Positions 54,431-64,000 of a stretch of 64,000 bases of DNA are shown here, in pieces. A program made the translations under genes and the position numbers. The DNA comes from Nematostella vectensis (lineage: Eukaryota; Cnidaria; Anthozoa; Actiniaria; Edwardsiidae), in contig NC_064041.1 of NCBI RefSeq assembly GCF_932526225.1, positions 3,839,046 to 3,903,045 on the forward strand. The letters are read 5' to 3'. Position 1 is the stretch's first letter; each line of letters starts with the position of its first letter. A model generated the notes under the pieces. The model saw only the letters and a program-made list of their open reading frames with translations, had not been told where the DNA came from and searched no databases.

Positions 54431-55158
54431 AGTGGTCATGGGGAAGGGTGGGGTTAACGTGTGAACCAGAATCTGCCCCTACCAATGAGAAGTGGGAACA
54501 GCCTTCCGTCATCTTGGAAGCGCAGAAGCCATCTCACTCCATTAGGGGTAGAATTAACCATGTTTTGCAAAATAAATGAAGTGTAAGAAAGGCGAACTCT
54601 CTCTTTCATACTTGCATTGTGTAGTTCAACAGTAAAACGTTATATAAGCGGTATAAAACGCTCATTTCAAATGGTATGTCATCAATATACAGTTATTACT
54701 CCAAGGGTAGAGGCTTTGATTACAGTTTATATCCTGAGGGGGTGGGGGCTGTTATTTCATTTGTTCGGGATTAAAGTCTTATCCCCCTCCATCCTTTACC
54801 ACGACCATGGCGGTGGGGGTTTCAAAAGACTAGTGCATAAGTTTTAAGCTCATACAAGATCCTAATTATCCTTCAACCTTCCATACCGTCTATAAACTAA
54901 CAAACTCCTTATTAGCGAAACCTCGACATCTATTTATGCCCTGGTGCTCAAATCCATATATAAGTGACGCTGTGTCCAGCGAGGCCCGTATAACGTATAA
55001 CCGCAACACCACAAAGAGGTCCCTCGAATATCACGTGATTTTGATTGGTGCACACGTGTCAACAGAAAAGAACGTTTCTTTCGAACGTCCAGCTTGCCAA
55101 GGTTTTTATATGTTTTACTTGGTCTTTGTCTAGTGTTCCGTTACAAGTCCGCGTGGAT

Positions 55159-58100
55159 TCAAACCGAGAATACAGCAGTCTTTTGGCAGTTTTCCGAAAG
55201 GAGCAGATGCTGGGCCGGCGGTAATGGCTCGTGGTCTCCACTGTCTCTAGCTACTGGGAAGCAAAAGGAAAGATGTAAGAATAAGAAAGAAGTGAGAATT
55301 CAGCAATTCGTAAATATTTTATTGTAGGGGCGGATCTAGCTTTTCGTTAAAGAGAGGGTTTGGTTCAATGACAAAGGGGGGAGGGAGTATTTTTTTTTGT
55401 TACATATGGCTTTCTGTCAGCACAAAGGGGGGTTTAAACCTCCTAAACTCTCCCCCTAGATCCGCTACTATAGTGCACTCACTTAGGTCGGTAACGGTAC
55501 TGGGTATGGATCGGATGTGCACAGTGAAAACTGAGTGTTGAACCTACTGTTTGATTCACTAGAACGCAAGCGCAACACAAGTGAGAATCGGTCAAACGCA
55601 AGCGCAACACAAGTGAGAATCAGTCAAACGCAAGCGCAACACAAGTTAGAATCGGTCAAACACAAGCGCAACACAAGTTAGAATCAGTCAAACTCAAGCG
55701 CAACACAAGTGAGAATCAGTCAAACGCAAGCGCAACACAAGTGAGAATCAGAGTTTAACGCAAGCGCAACACAAGTGAGAATCGGTCAAACGCAAGCGCA
55801 ACACAAGTGAGAATCAGTCAAACGCAAGCGCAACACAAGTGAGAATCAGAGTCTAACGCAAGCGCAACACAAGAGAGAATCGGTCAAACTCAAGCGCAAC
55901 ACAAGTGAGAATCGGTCAAACGCAAGCGCAACACAAGTGAGAATCAGTCAAACGCAAGCGCAACACAAGTGAGAATCGGTCAAACACAAGCGAAAATACA
56001 AGAAAATCAAGCAATTTCGTTCCCTAGCACTTGTGTTCCAGTGAGAATCAGAAAATTAGTGCGTTGCGCTTGTGTCCTAGTAAAAAAGAACCTTAAGGGC
56101 CCGGCGGGGATGTTCGTCGTATTTTTTCGGAGGCAAAATCAGGCCTCAGGTATGACTATCTTTAGGTGCTACGAAGCAACGTTTTCTAAATTATTTAATA
56201 CTGGCAGAGGCATACTAAAAACCCTTTTACAACTCGAGTTTATTTTAGGATAAATGTTTGCTTCTGGTGTACTTTTTAGGGTATCAATTTTTGGTGTGCA
56301 GTTTTTTTTTTTTTTTTGGGGGGGGGGGTAAGTTTCGACTTTACAAAGATGAGCATCCCTATCACTTTTACCCTGGTCTAAACGACTAGCTTACTCATAC
56401 CTCTCAAGTTCGTTGCCTGAGGAGTTGCGCATGCGCGGACATGACATCGACTGCTGACCAGGAATGCGATGATACCCACAGCCAGAGAAATAACGATGAA
56501 CATCACACCAAGTAGAACCAAGATTAGCAGATCTATCCTTACGATCACTTTTCCGGACGCATCTCCGTCACTAACTCGTGAACCGTTCAGTATTTCATCG
56601 GTTACATTTTTAACTAGCGGTGTCTTCGTGATTATATTTTTTTGAGATTTGCTATATGGTTCTACTTCCGGGCAGTTGCGATTTCTAGTGTCCAGTGTAC
56701 ATGATCGTTCACGCGGTAATCCTTGGTCGAGGCAGGCTGGCACTAGATCGTCGTCAGTGCTGTTAGGGCAGCATTTTGAGCATGGCCAGCAATCATAGAC
56801 TATCGGCTCTTGGTAATACCTGAAGATGGCCAAAGATGCCTACGTTAATCCACTACCATGCGAAGGGCGGGGCAAATGCGTGGTAAAGGTATCAGGCGCT
56901 TGAAGGGGTGAAACAAGAACAGAGATTTGGGTTGCCGGACATTAGCTTCTAGAAACGGGAATTGGGGGGATATTTGAGATAGAGAGCGTCGGGGAAGACG
57001 GGATCGGGAAACGAAGGGGATTCAGACCACGATATTTTTTTTCTGGTACGTTATTTTAAAATTTACCTTGGCTTTTGGCCTTGTATACTACTGATCACAC
57101 ATATTAAGACCCAGTATTTCCTCTGTCTAAATAGTCGAACTCCTTATCTATATGTTTTCATATCCGGTGGGTACCTATTCTTGTAAAGTTGTTGTGACAG
57201 ATAGCAGCTGGTATTACGTGACACTGCACATTGAAAGAGGTGGGCATGATTGTCAATGAAAGGAAATTATAAAAGTATTGATATGTACCTACTGTACTAA
57301 ATACCTCTATTCAAGTGATGAACCTCTTTAAAGCGATCATTTGGCCACCAAGTCAACCCCTTTAAAACGATCACTTGGCCAAGTCAGCCTATATAAAGCG
57401 ATCACTTGGCCAAGTCAACCTCTATAAAACGATCACTTGGCTAAGTCAACCCCTATAAAACGACAACTTGGCTAAGTCAACCTCTATAAGGCGATCACTT
57501 GGCCAAGTCAGCCTCTTTAAAGCGATCACTTGGCTAAGTCAACCTCTATAAGGCGATCACTTGGCCAAGTCAGCCTCTTTAAAGCGATCACTTGGCTAAG
57601 TCAACCTCTATAAGGCGATCACTTGGCCAAGTCAGCCTCTAAAAAAGCGATCATTTGGCCAAGTCAACCTCTTTAAAGCGATCACTTGGCTAGGTCAACC
57701 TCTATAAGGCGATCACTTGGCTAAGTCAACCTCTATAAGGCGATCACTTGGCTAAGTCAGCCTCTAAAAAAAGCGATCATTTGGCCAAGTTAACCTCTTT
57801 AAAGCGATCATTTGACCAAGTCAACCTTTTTAAAGCGATCACTTGGCTAAGTCGACTTTTATAAGGCGATCACTTGGCTAAGTCAACCTCTATAAGGCGA
57901 TCACTTGGCCAAGTCAGCCTCTTTAAAGCGATTACTTGGCTAAGTCAACCTCTATAAGGCGATCACTTGGCCAAGTCAGCCTCTAAAAAAAGCGATCATT
58001 TGGCCAAGTCAACCTCTTTAAAGCGATCACTTGGCTAGGTCAACCTCTATAAGGCGATCACTTGGCTAAGTCAACCTCTATAAGGCGATCACTTGGCTAA

Positions 58101-59396
58101 GTCAGCCTCTAAAAAAAGCGATCATTTGGTCAAGTTAACCTCTTTAAAGCGATCATTTGGCCAAGTCAACCTTTTTAAAGCGATCACTTGGCTAAGTCGA
58201 CTTTTATAAGGCGATCACTTGGCTAAGTCAACCTCTATAAGGCGATCACTTGGCCAAGTCAGCCTCTAAAAAAAGCGATCATTTGGCCAAGTCAACCTCT
58301 ATAAAGCGATCACTTGGCCACCAAGTCAACCTCTTTAAAGCGCAAACATTTTAGCGTATCCCTACCCTCGCTTGCATTTCCCACAGGCCGAGTTCCTGTC
58401 GACTGTACAGGGTCGCAGGTTTTCTTGATTCTCTCCACATATTGAGCAAGGGCTACAGGATGAGATGTCGCTAGAAGTTGAATAGCTCACTCCACTCACA
58501 CATGGTACACACTCGATACGCACACTGCTGTCCACGTAGGAACCACATTGCGGGCTCAAGCCCATTCCTATGGGACATTTCGGGCAGTTGACACAGCTGG
58601 TTAAGTTTGGTGTTTGGACTGTGATCTGATCCCATCTGCACGGGGGACTGCACATTGCTTGTCTGATCTGTTCAAGTGAAAGACTAAATGAATTCTTAAC
58701 GATCGGATTTCTACCTAAAAAGAAACGAGGACCATTCACTTTTAATTCATGCAATATTTAGGATTTAGTTAATCCATGACAGCTAATCTGACGTATTACT
58801 TGAAATGCAAACGCCTGCACAGCGAAAACTTTATCCTGACAAGAAAGTTAATCAAGTCTCTGCTACCCGCCAAAAAAGATGGAAATCTGATAGCAATACA
58901 AGCTGGTCCTTGAAATCCATTTTGCGGGTATTTGACTGTTTGTGACCCTAGATATTTGTTATTGTAGTGTGTTTTGTACAGGGCAATCGGGGGTTTCCCT
59001 ACGAGGGCTGCTCCATGTTCCATAGCCAATCAAGCTGCAAGCGAAAGAATCTTGTCTGAGCAGACAAATTTATTTATGTCTATTCAGCAAGTTTTCTCTC
59101 TGTGTCTCTCTTTTTATTTTTACTTTGCTAGGTTTTTGCAAGCGTTCGTAAAAGCCTAAATTTTGCCCATCTAAAGAACTATCAAATGCAGACTATCTTA
59201 AAAACTCTACGCAGCACTTGCGTCCTTGATAGGCCACGTGTGAATTCAGGAGGATGATGTTGTATCATGAGGTTGCTTTGAATAAAAATCTCCTTACCCT
59301 TGATGTTGCATAGATGGACAGAATCCACCAATGAATGCTAGTACTCGATACGATCAGCGAGGGGACGTTTAAGACCATGACGACTAGAATACTCAT
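55159..59396 (-). CDS. TNF receptor superfamily-like membrane protein (short cytoplasmic tail)
   Basis: Exons in transcript order: 59396-59298, 58667-58366, 56819-56401, 55253-55159. Phases join and give about 304 residues. The first exon encodes a hydrophobic leader (MSILVVMVLNVPSLIVSS). Residues about 35-185 hold cysteine-rich repeats (CVNCPKCPIGMGLSPQCG, CVPC, CSPCSICG, CGKCKRGYYQE, CWPCSKCCP) as in TNF receptors. One transmembrane helix lies near 230-257 (LLILVLLGVMFIVISLAVG). The predicted tail is about 45 residues with no death domain and ends TAVFSV. The last exon is supported by phase and an acceptor only. Such receptors bind TNF-like ligands. It is divergent from the receptor gene starting at 61,306, and the shared CPIGxG-type cysteine pattern suggests a local duplication. 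Confidence 0.78.
55326..55467. mobile_element. Inverted-repeat fragment with GGCGGATCTAG ends
   Basis: taggggcggatctagc near 55,326 pairs with cctagatccgctactata near 55,467, enclosing about 140 bp with G-runs and T-runs. A short non-coding hAT-like remnant is likely. It lies just outside the last exon of the minus-strand receptor, in its intron 3. Confidence 0.55.
55560..55990. repeat. 32-bp minisatellite in the minus-strand receptor gene
   Basis: About 13 copies of cgcaagcgcaacacaagtga plus gaatcggtcaaa, with 34-bp variants (gaatcagagtttaa). It lies in the intron between receptor exons 3 and 4. Confidence 0.95.
57300..58352. repeat. 31-bp minisatellite next to a receptor splice donor
   Basis: About 34 copies of gtcaacctctataaggcgat plus cacttggctaa, with alternating variants (tttaaag for ataaggc, gccaag for gctaag) that repeat in larger blocks (57,640-57,860 resembles 58,000-58,220). 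It ends about 15-25 bp from the donor of receptor exon 2 (58,364-58,365). Confidence 0.95.
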
Positions 59397-61305
59397 TTTG
59401 CTGGAGATAAAAATCCACATAATAACAAATTAAAACATAGCAATTGGTATACATGTAGAATGAAGAATAGAAAAGCCTATGCTTTTCTGAGAATGAATGA
59501 AATACGACTAAGACTAAAAAAGTATCTTAAACAAGTGCATTTTTTTTAAATCTTAGCCTTGTAAGGCATATGGATAGAAAATAATGCACATGGGCTGGCG
59601 TGTCGTAGATCCAAGTGTGTCCGTGTCGCCATAAGAACGTATCACCGAGTTCCGGTGAACATCACATGACGGTACTTCGCTCGGAAGTATAGAAAGACCG
59701 CCATACGTAGAGAGCGTACCTTATAGCAGCCGGACTTTTTTTGTGTGTTCAACGTGTAATTTGCTGCGACAGAACTCTGGTTGACAACGTGGGGAATCCC
59801 CGACAGGGTTGATTGCACAGCCCGTTGACATCTAAAGCGATTCAAGTTTATTTTTCAATAGTCTTCAACCTTATAAGTAATTCTAAACCACCTAAAACAG
59901 CGGTTTTTCTGGTGATCATAATTAAAAACAAACTCGATCCTTTTTTGTCGCAAAAAATTAGATATTTCTGATATTCGATGAGTTTCAAACAATTATATTG
60001 GTGATGTTATGCATTCACTATGCTATGCTGACTAGGTGTGTTTGGAATACTTATCGAACTGGCTCATAAAAGCTAGCCGGGCCTGATTCCGCAATTCATG
60101 TTGACTCATCAAATAACAAGCTTCCCACACATAGTATACTATGATAAGAAATGCTGTGATCGGGGTGTCGTAAACCAAAGCGTATAACAAGTGTACGCGA
60201 TGCGACGTTATACATCTTGGTATATGTTTGCCAAGAGAGCATAAGATATCTAAATAGGATAAGCATAATGCTCTCTTGGTTCTGCATGCCTTTAGAAAAA
60301 AAGTTTGTATGAGTCATTTAAATCAGAATGCGCGTCGCGAATAAGCAGCTACACGTAGGCGATTTTTTGCGAAAAAATAAAAGTTAGCGCTATGCGAATT
60401 TACGGATACTTTATACTGTATATGTCCGCTGATTGAGTTTGAATCAGGCCTAAATAGGGCCCTAGTGTTGTAAACGAATGAAGAGGGAGAAAGGGGAAAC
60501 ACAACAACGTAATTCCCGGAATGATGGCCCAAATGGTTTGAAATTTCACCCAGACCATGTGTAAGACTCCACTGTCATGTAAGAATATTTTTTAGAGTTT
60601 TACGATTTTATTTCGTAGTAAAGTGAACGGCTTATTTCAATCCCATATGTTTACTGTAAAACATGACACACAACATAACGTGAACCACTATAATTTATTC
60701 ATACACACAGTGAGCTTGGGGTACCTGTGAGGGGAATCCCCTCCCTTGTGATGTCGTCGACAAGAGATAAACAAATTACCCAGAAGACCTCTGGAACCTG
60801 GTCACTATCAGCCGGTTTTACCGGTTTCGCCTCTTTCGATCGACTTTCACGAAGGCCTTGAAGAGAACGTATTATATTCCGATGAAAACCTAAATGAAAA
60901 TTTTCGCAAAAAGAAAAATTATCCAACTAGCGCTAAATGCCGTTTCTGCAAGCCATTTTTCTCTAACGGTAAGGAAGGTGTTGGTCTGAGCTATTTTCAG
61001 CCACCGTCCGAAGAGATCACCACCCGATTTAGAATGTCTTCGTTTGTGCATGTTTTTATTGCTATGCCCGCCTCATCGATAAATTGCCCTTTGTTGGTGT
61101 AGATTTGCATGAATTTAATTATGAAGTTTTTTAGGATTGTACATTAGGTTGTTCTTTTCATATTTTATCAAATTCATTCATGTCAAACATTCAAAATGGC
61201 GCCGCCATTTGCGTATAAGTAAGCTTATAATTTAAAACTTTATTCCCACGTTTTCTTGGCTTGTTAGTTATTCTAAACGTTATGAAATTCTCATCTCAAT
61301 TTCAG
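59397..61305. other. Shared upstream region of the two divergent receptor genes
   Basis: About 1.9 kb between the two start codons. No exon was recognised except a possible non-coding first exon of the plus-strand gene: an ATG in atggcgccgccatttgcg (61,195) runs to a gtaagc donor near 61,219, and its frame does not join the receptor. No clear TATA box. Confidence 0.45.
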
Positions 61306-64000
61306 ATGGGCGTACAATTAAGTTTTTTTCTGGTAAGTTATACTTATTAAGCCTTATCGAGGCCTCAAACTTCAAACTCTGCAACTCACTTTATGTCGAT
61401 AGATGAAACCTATCCGTGATTATAATTTAGCATAACTTGAAAAATAAAATGAAATAGTAGAAATATTACAATTTGTAAGAAAAAACAAGGTGATCTTTGT
61501 GTTTTTCTATTGCAACTTTTTGAAATTATAGAATTGTATCGTCTTTTGCATAAATTTGTAAATTGTGCTGTGTCATGTATTTTACTTTTGTCGAGATCAA
61601 AGATTACTTTTAAGGCAGCAACTAGACATAGATGCTTAGTTATTATGGAAAAATGGTTATAGAAGATTAAGCCCCATATACACTACAATTTTTAGTTGAC
61701 AATTTTCAGTTGATAACTATATTTGTTGTCATCTGCACTAGCAGAGGAAAAGCAAACCTGCTGGTTTTTGAGCAATTTTAGTTGCCACATAAAAATTGCC
61801 AACTTTGCTCCATCTACACTAGCAAATTAAAATTGTCACACAAAAATTGTAAACATAAAATTGTTAGTGTAGATGGAGCTTTACTTTTAATTGCTAATTG
61901 CTGTAAATGAGTTCGGAAACTTGATAAGACAAAAACTGTCACCAATAAGAACGTGTTTTTGAGCTATTTGTTTGAAACGATCCATACACTCCTTTCAAAT
62001 TTTGACTAAGTATTTTGTTGATCCATTTTATAAATTTGATAATCACGGACAGGTACATGTAACAAATAAAAGAGCTAATATGTGTTTTTGTTAATTTACA
62101 GCTCCTGATTCATGCACTTGCTACAAGCGGAGAGCCAATTTTCAGTACACCTGAAAACTTTAATTGCAAATATGACAAGTATGAGATCTGTGGAAATCTG
62201 ACAGATGATGCGTCTTGTCATTGTGAGCCTTGTCCAACCTGTCCAATAGGGAAGGGCGTGTACCCTCTCTGTGGCCAATCACGACTACTGTGGCCATACC
62301 ACACCCTTTGCAAGCCCTGTGAGGCAGGACGCACATACTCTGACGGTGAAGGCATTGGATCTTGTAACCCCTGTGGTCACTGCGATGGTTTCGTCACCAC
62401 TAAGAACTGCACCACACACAGTAACATTGTTTGCAGCACAACTTGTAAAAAGGGTTTCCAGTTACATCCAAACCTCAACTCAGTGTGTATACCAATCCCA
62501 ACACCAACGGCCAAACCAACAAGCAAACCAATGCCTCAGCTGCCACTCACATCACCGCCATCAACAACAACACCATCTATGCCAGCAAACCATACCACTG
62601 AAAACCGTACAAACAGTGCAGATCTTGTACCATCAGGACAGCCATCAAGTCCACCTCTTAGCCGCCTTGAAGTAATCTTGATTGTGGTTTTGATAGTCCC
62701 TGCGATTGCCCTTATCGTTGTTATATATCGCATGTGCAACAGACAGCCCCATGCAAATCCTGATGACACTGAAAATTTCCTTATAAATTCATCAAGGGAG
62801 AGTTCCTCAGTAGATGTGCACTATGCTAAAGACAGTCAAAAAGGTGAGATACAGGAGAGAATCTCCTTTTGATTCTAGATTATTAAACAAGGTTGTTGGT
62901 TTTTGTAAGGTTGTCTATTAAAATTGTGCATAAAAGTTCATTGGCAGTTTTCAAATATTTTATAGAGCATGGATTCATGATGTGACAATAGTGTGAGATT
63001 TTTATCACCCAAACAACACAACTAATCTACAGAGAAGAAAAACAGGACCTATTTTGTTGATTAATAGTAAATGAACCGTAACTGTAAGGTAGCCAATGCA
63101 TGATCTCATTCTCAAAAACCTAGTCATAGTCTATACAAACAGTGGAGCCTAAAGAAAAGTGATTTTGCTCAGATGACCATAGCACTTTGATGTGCTAGTT
63201 TTTGCTGTATTATAAAAACTGCAAAACATATTTTTAAAGCCATGTGGCAATACTATTATTTTAACGGTATGTATTATGAATGTATTTTTCTTTCTTGCAG
63301 TTTCCCTTCCACTCCCACCAACCTCTTCTACTATATACCATGCCAGGAATTTAGGTATGTTTTGTACTTCTTTTTTAGTTTAAACTCAGGTTTGTAGCAT
63401 GCAAGTATCCCCCTCTGATTACCCTTCTGACATGTAAACATTTGCTACACATTCAGGGCCGTAGCAGGGGGTGGGGCACTGAGGGCATGTGCCCCCATTT
63501 TGAAAAATTATAAGAAAATGACCAGTAGGGGCGTGGCTGTGCCCTCCAATATTTTCTAAATGTTTATGTGCTGTGCCCTCCAATATTTCAAGGCCTGTTA
63601 CGGCATTGTCAATTGTTCTTTTTATTTTTTATCATATATTTTATGTAAATATTTGTTGTCATCAAAGTTTGATAAGATTTGAGATATGTAATACGTAACA
63701 CATGGAATACACATACTTTCACTTTTTACTAATGTTTCTGTATTGTGATCCCCCTACCCCCCAATATTTTAAGACCTGCTTCAGCTCTGGTCAAAGTTGC
63801 TACTTTATCCTACTATTCAAACTTGTAACACAAGCTGGAACACTTTTAAGAGAAAGCTTTGTGTATCATTTCTGTCGTCTCTTCAATATATGTGTACTCT
63901 TTTCGTGCTACTTTGCAGACATGAGATTAGCAGACATCCCATTCCCTTTGAAGCAATACATCAGTGTCGAGATATCAAAGATAAAACCTGCAGTTAGTAA
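61306..64000 (+). CDS. TNF receptor superfamily-like membrane protein, probably with a death domain (3' end outside window)
   Basis: Exons: 61306-61332, 62102-62843, 63301-63354, 63920 onward. Phases join. The leader is split over the first two exons (MGVQLSFFL, then LLIHALATSG). Cysteine-rich repeats follow (CHCEPCPTCPIGKG, CKPCEAGRTYSDGEGIG, CNPCGHCDGFVTTKNC, CSTTCKKGFQL), then a Pro/Thr/Ser stalk (about residues 135-197) that is likely glycosylated, and one transmembrane helix near 200-219 (VILIVVLIVPAIALIVVIY). The cytoplasmic part includes SSTIYHARNL, and the last visible exon reads RLADIPFPLKQYISVEISKI, resembling the first helix of a death domain. It is cut by the window edge, so this last assignment is tentative. 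Confidence 0.82.
61669..61882. mobile_element. MITE in intron 1 of the plus-strand receptor
   Basis: taagccccatatacactaca near 61,669 and gttagtgtagatggagcttta near 61,882 are inverted complements with a few mismatches. The interior repeats aaaattgtcaac and ttttagttgacaatttt phrases in both orientations. About 214 bp, non-coding. Confidence 0.75.
63456..63607. mobile_element. Short hAT-like remnant in intron 3 of the plus-strand receptor
   Basis: It starts cagggccgtagcagggggtg and ends ctgttacggcattg, imperfect inverted complements. Inside, the phrase gtgccctccaatattt occurs twice. Non-coding. Confidence 0.5.

Noticed and set aside
54268-54579. 103-codon plus-strand open frame
   Set aside because: It is antisense to a recognisable LINE reverse transcriptase fragment on the minus strand.

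Overview
The window looks like nuclear DNA of an early-branching animal. An anthozoan cnidarian such as a sea anemone is my best guess. This is inferred from animal-type genes (VAV, BROX and two TNF-receptor-like genes) split into many short exons with GT-AG introns, from AT-rich introns crowded with minisatellites and short inverted-repeat elements, and from BEL/Pao and LINE retroelements. Nothing in it looks bacterial or viral as a whole.

Layout. (1) 1-12,687, minus strand: the 5' part of a VAV-type Rho guanine nucleotide exchange factor. Twelve coding exons give 386 residues (CH domain, acidic region with three regulatory tyrosines, most of the DH domain). The gene runs off the left edge, and its introns hold several minisatellites and inverted-repeat elements. 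(2) 12.8-15.9 kb: a 38-bp minisatellite just upstream of the VAV start, a near-perfect hairpin, then sequence without a recognisable gene. (3) 15,922-34,342, minus strand: a 13-exon gene for a PLP-dependent group II decarboxylase-like protein of about 971 residues. Its intron 8 carries a complete but broken BEL/Pao retrotransposon (19,378-25,224). (4) 34.4-42.7 kb: intergenic, with inverted-repeat elements, a palindrome-rich repeat and a 5'-truncated LINE. (5) 42,717-52,282, plus strand: BROX, a BRO1-domain protein of the ESCRT pathway, in 13 exons. (6) 52.3-64.0 kb: a decayed LINE, then two divergently transcribed TNF-receptor-like genes. The minus-strand one (59,396 to about 55,159) appears complete with a short tail. 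The plus-strand one (61,306 to beyond the right edge) is heading into what looks like a death domain.

The most unusual signal is in BROX. Two of its introns begin with minisatellites whose repeat unit is the exon-intron junction itself: the last 18-22 exon bases plus the 5' splice site. Exon 3 is followed by roughly 55-60 tandem copies of a 27-bp (or 42-bp) unit, each with a GGTATGT-like donor, in steps that keep the reading frame. Exon 12 is followed by more than 20 copies of a 20-29 bp unit carrying AAG|GTGAG-like donors. A single tandem duplication of the same kind sits at a VAV donor (3,570-3,627). Several other arrays lie within tens of bases of splice sites. This suggests that splice junctions here repeatedly seed tandem repeats and produce rows of decoy splice sites.

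The gene models are my own hand-built splice models from conserved protein similarity, GT-AG sites and phase consistency. No database search or RNA evidence was available.
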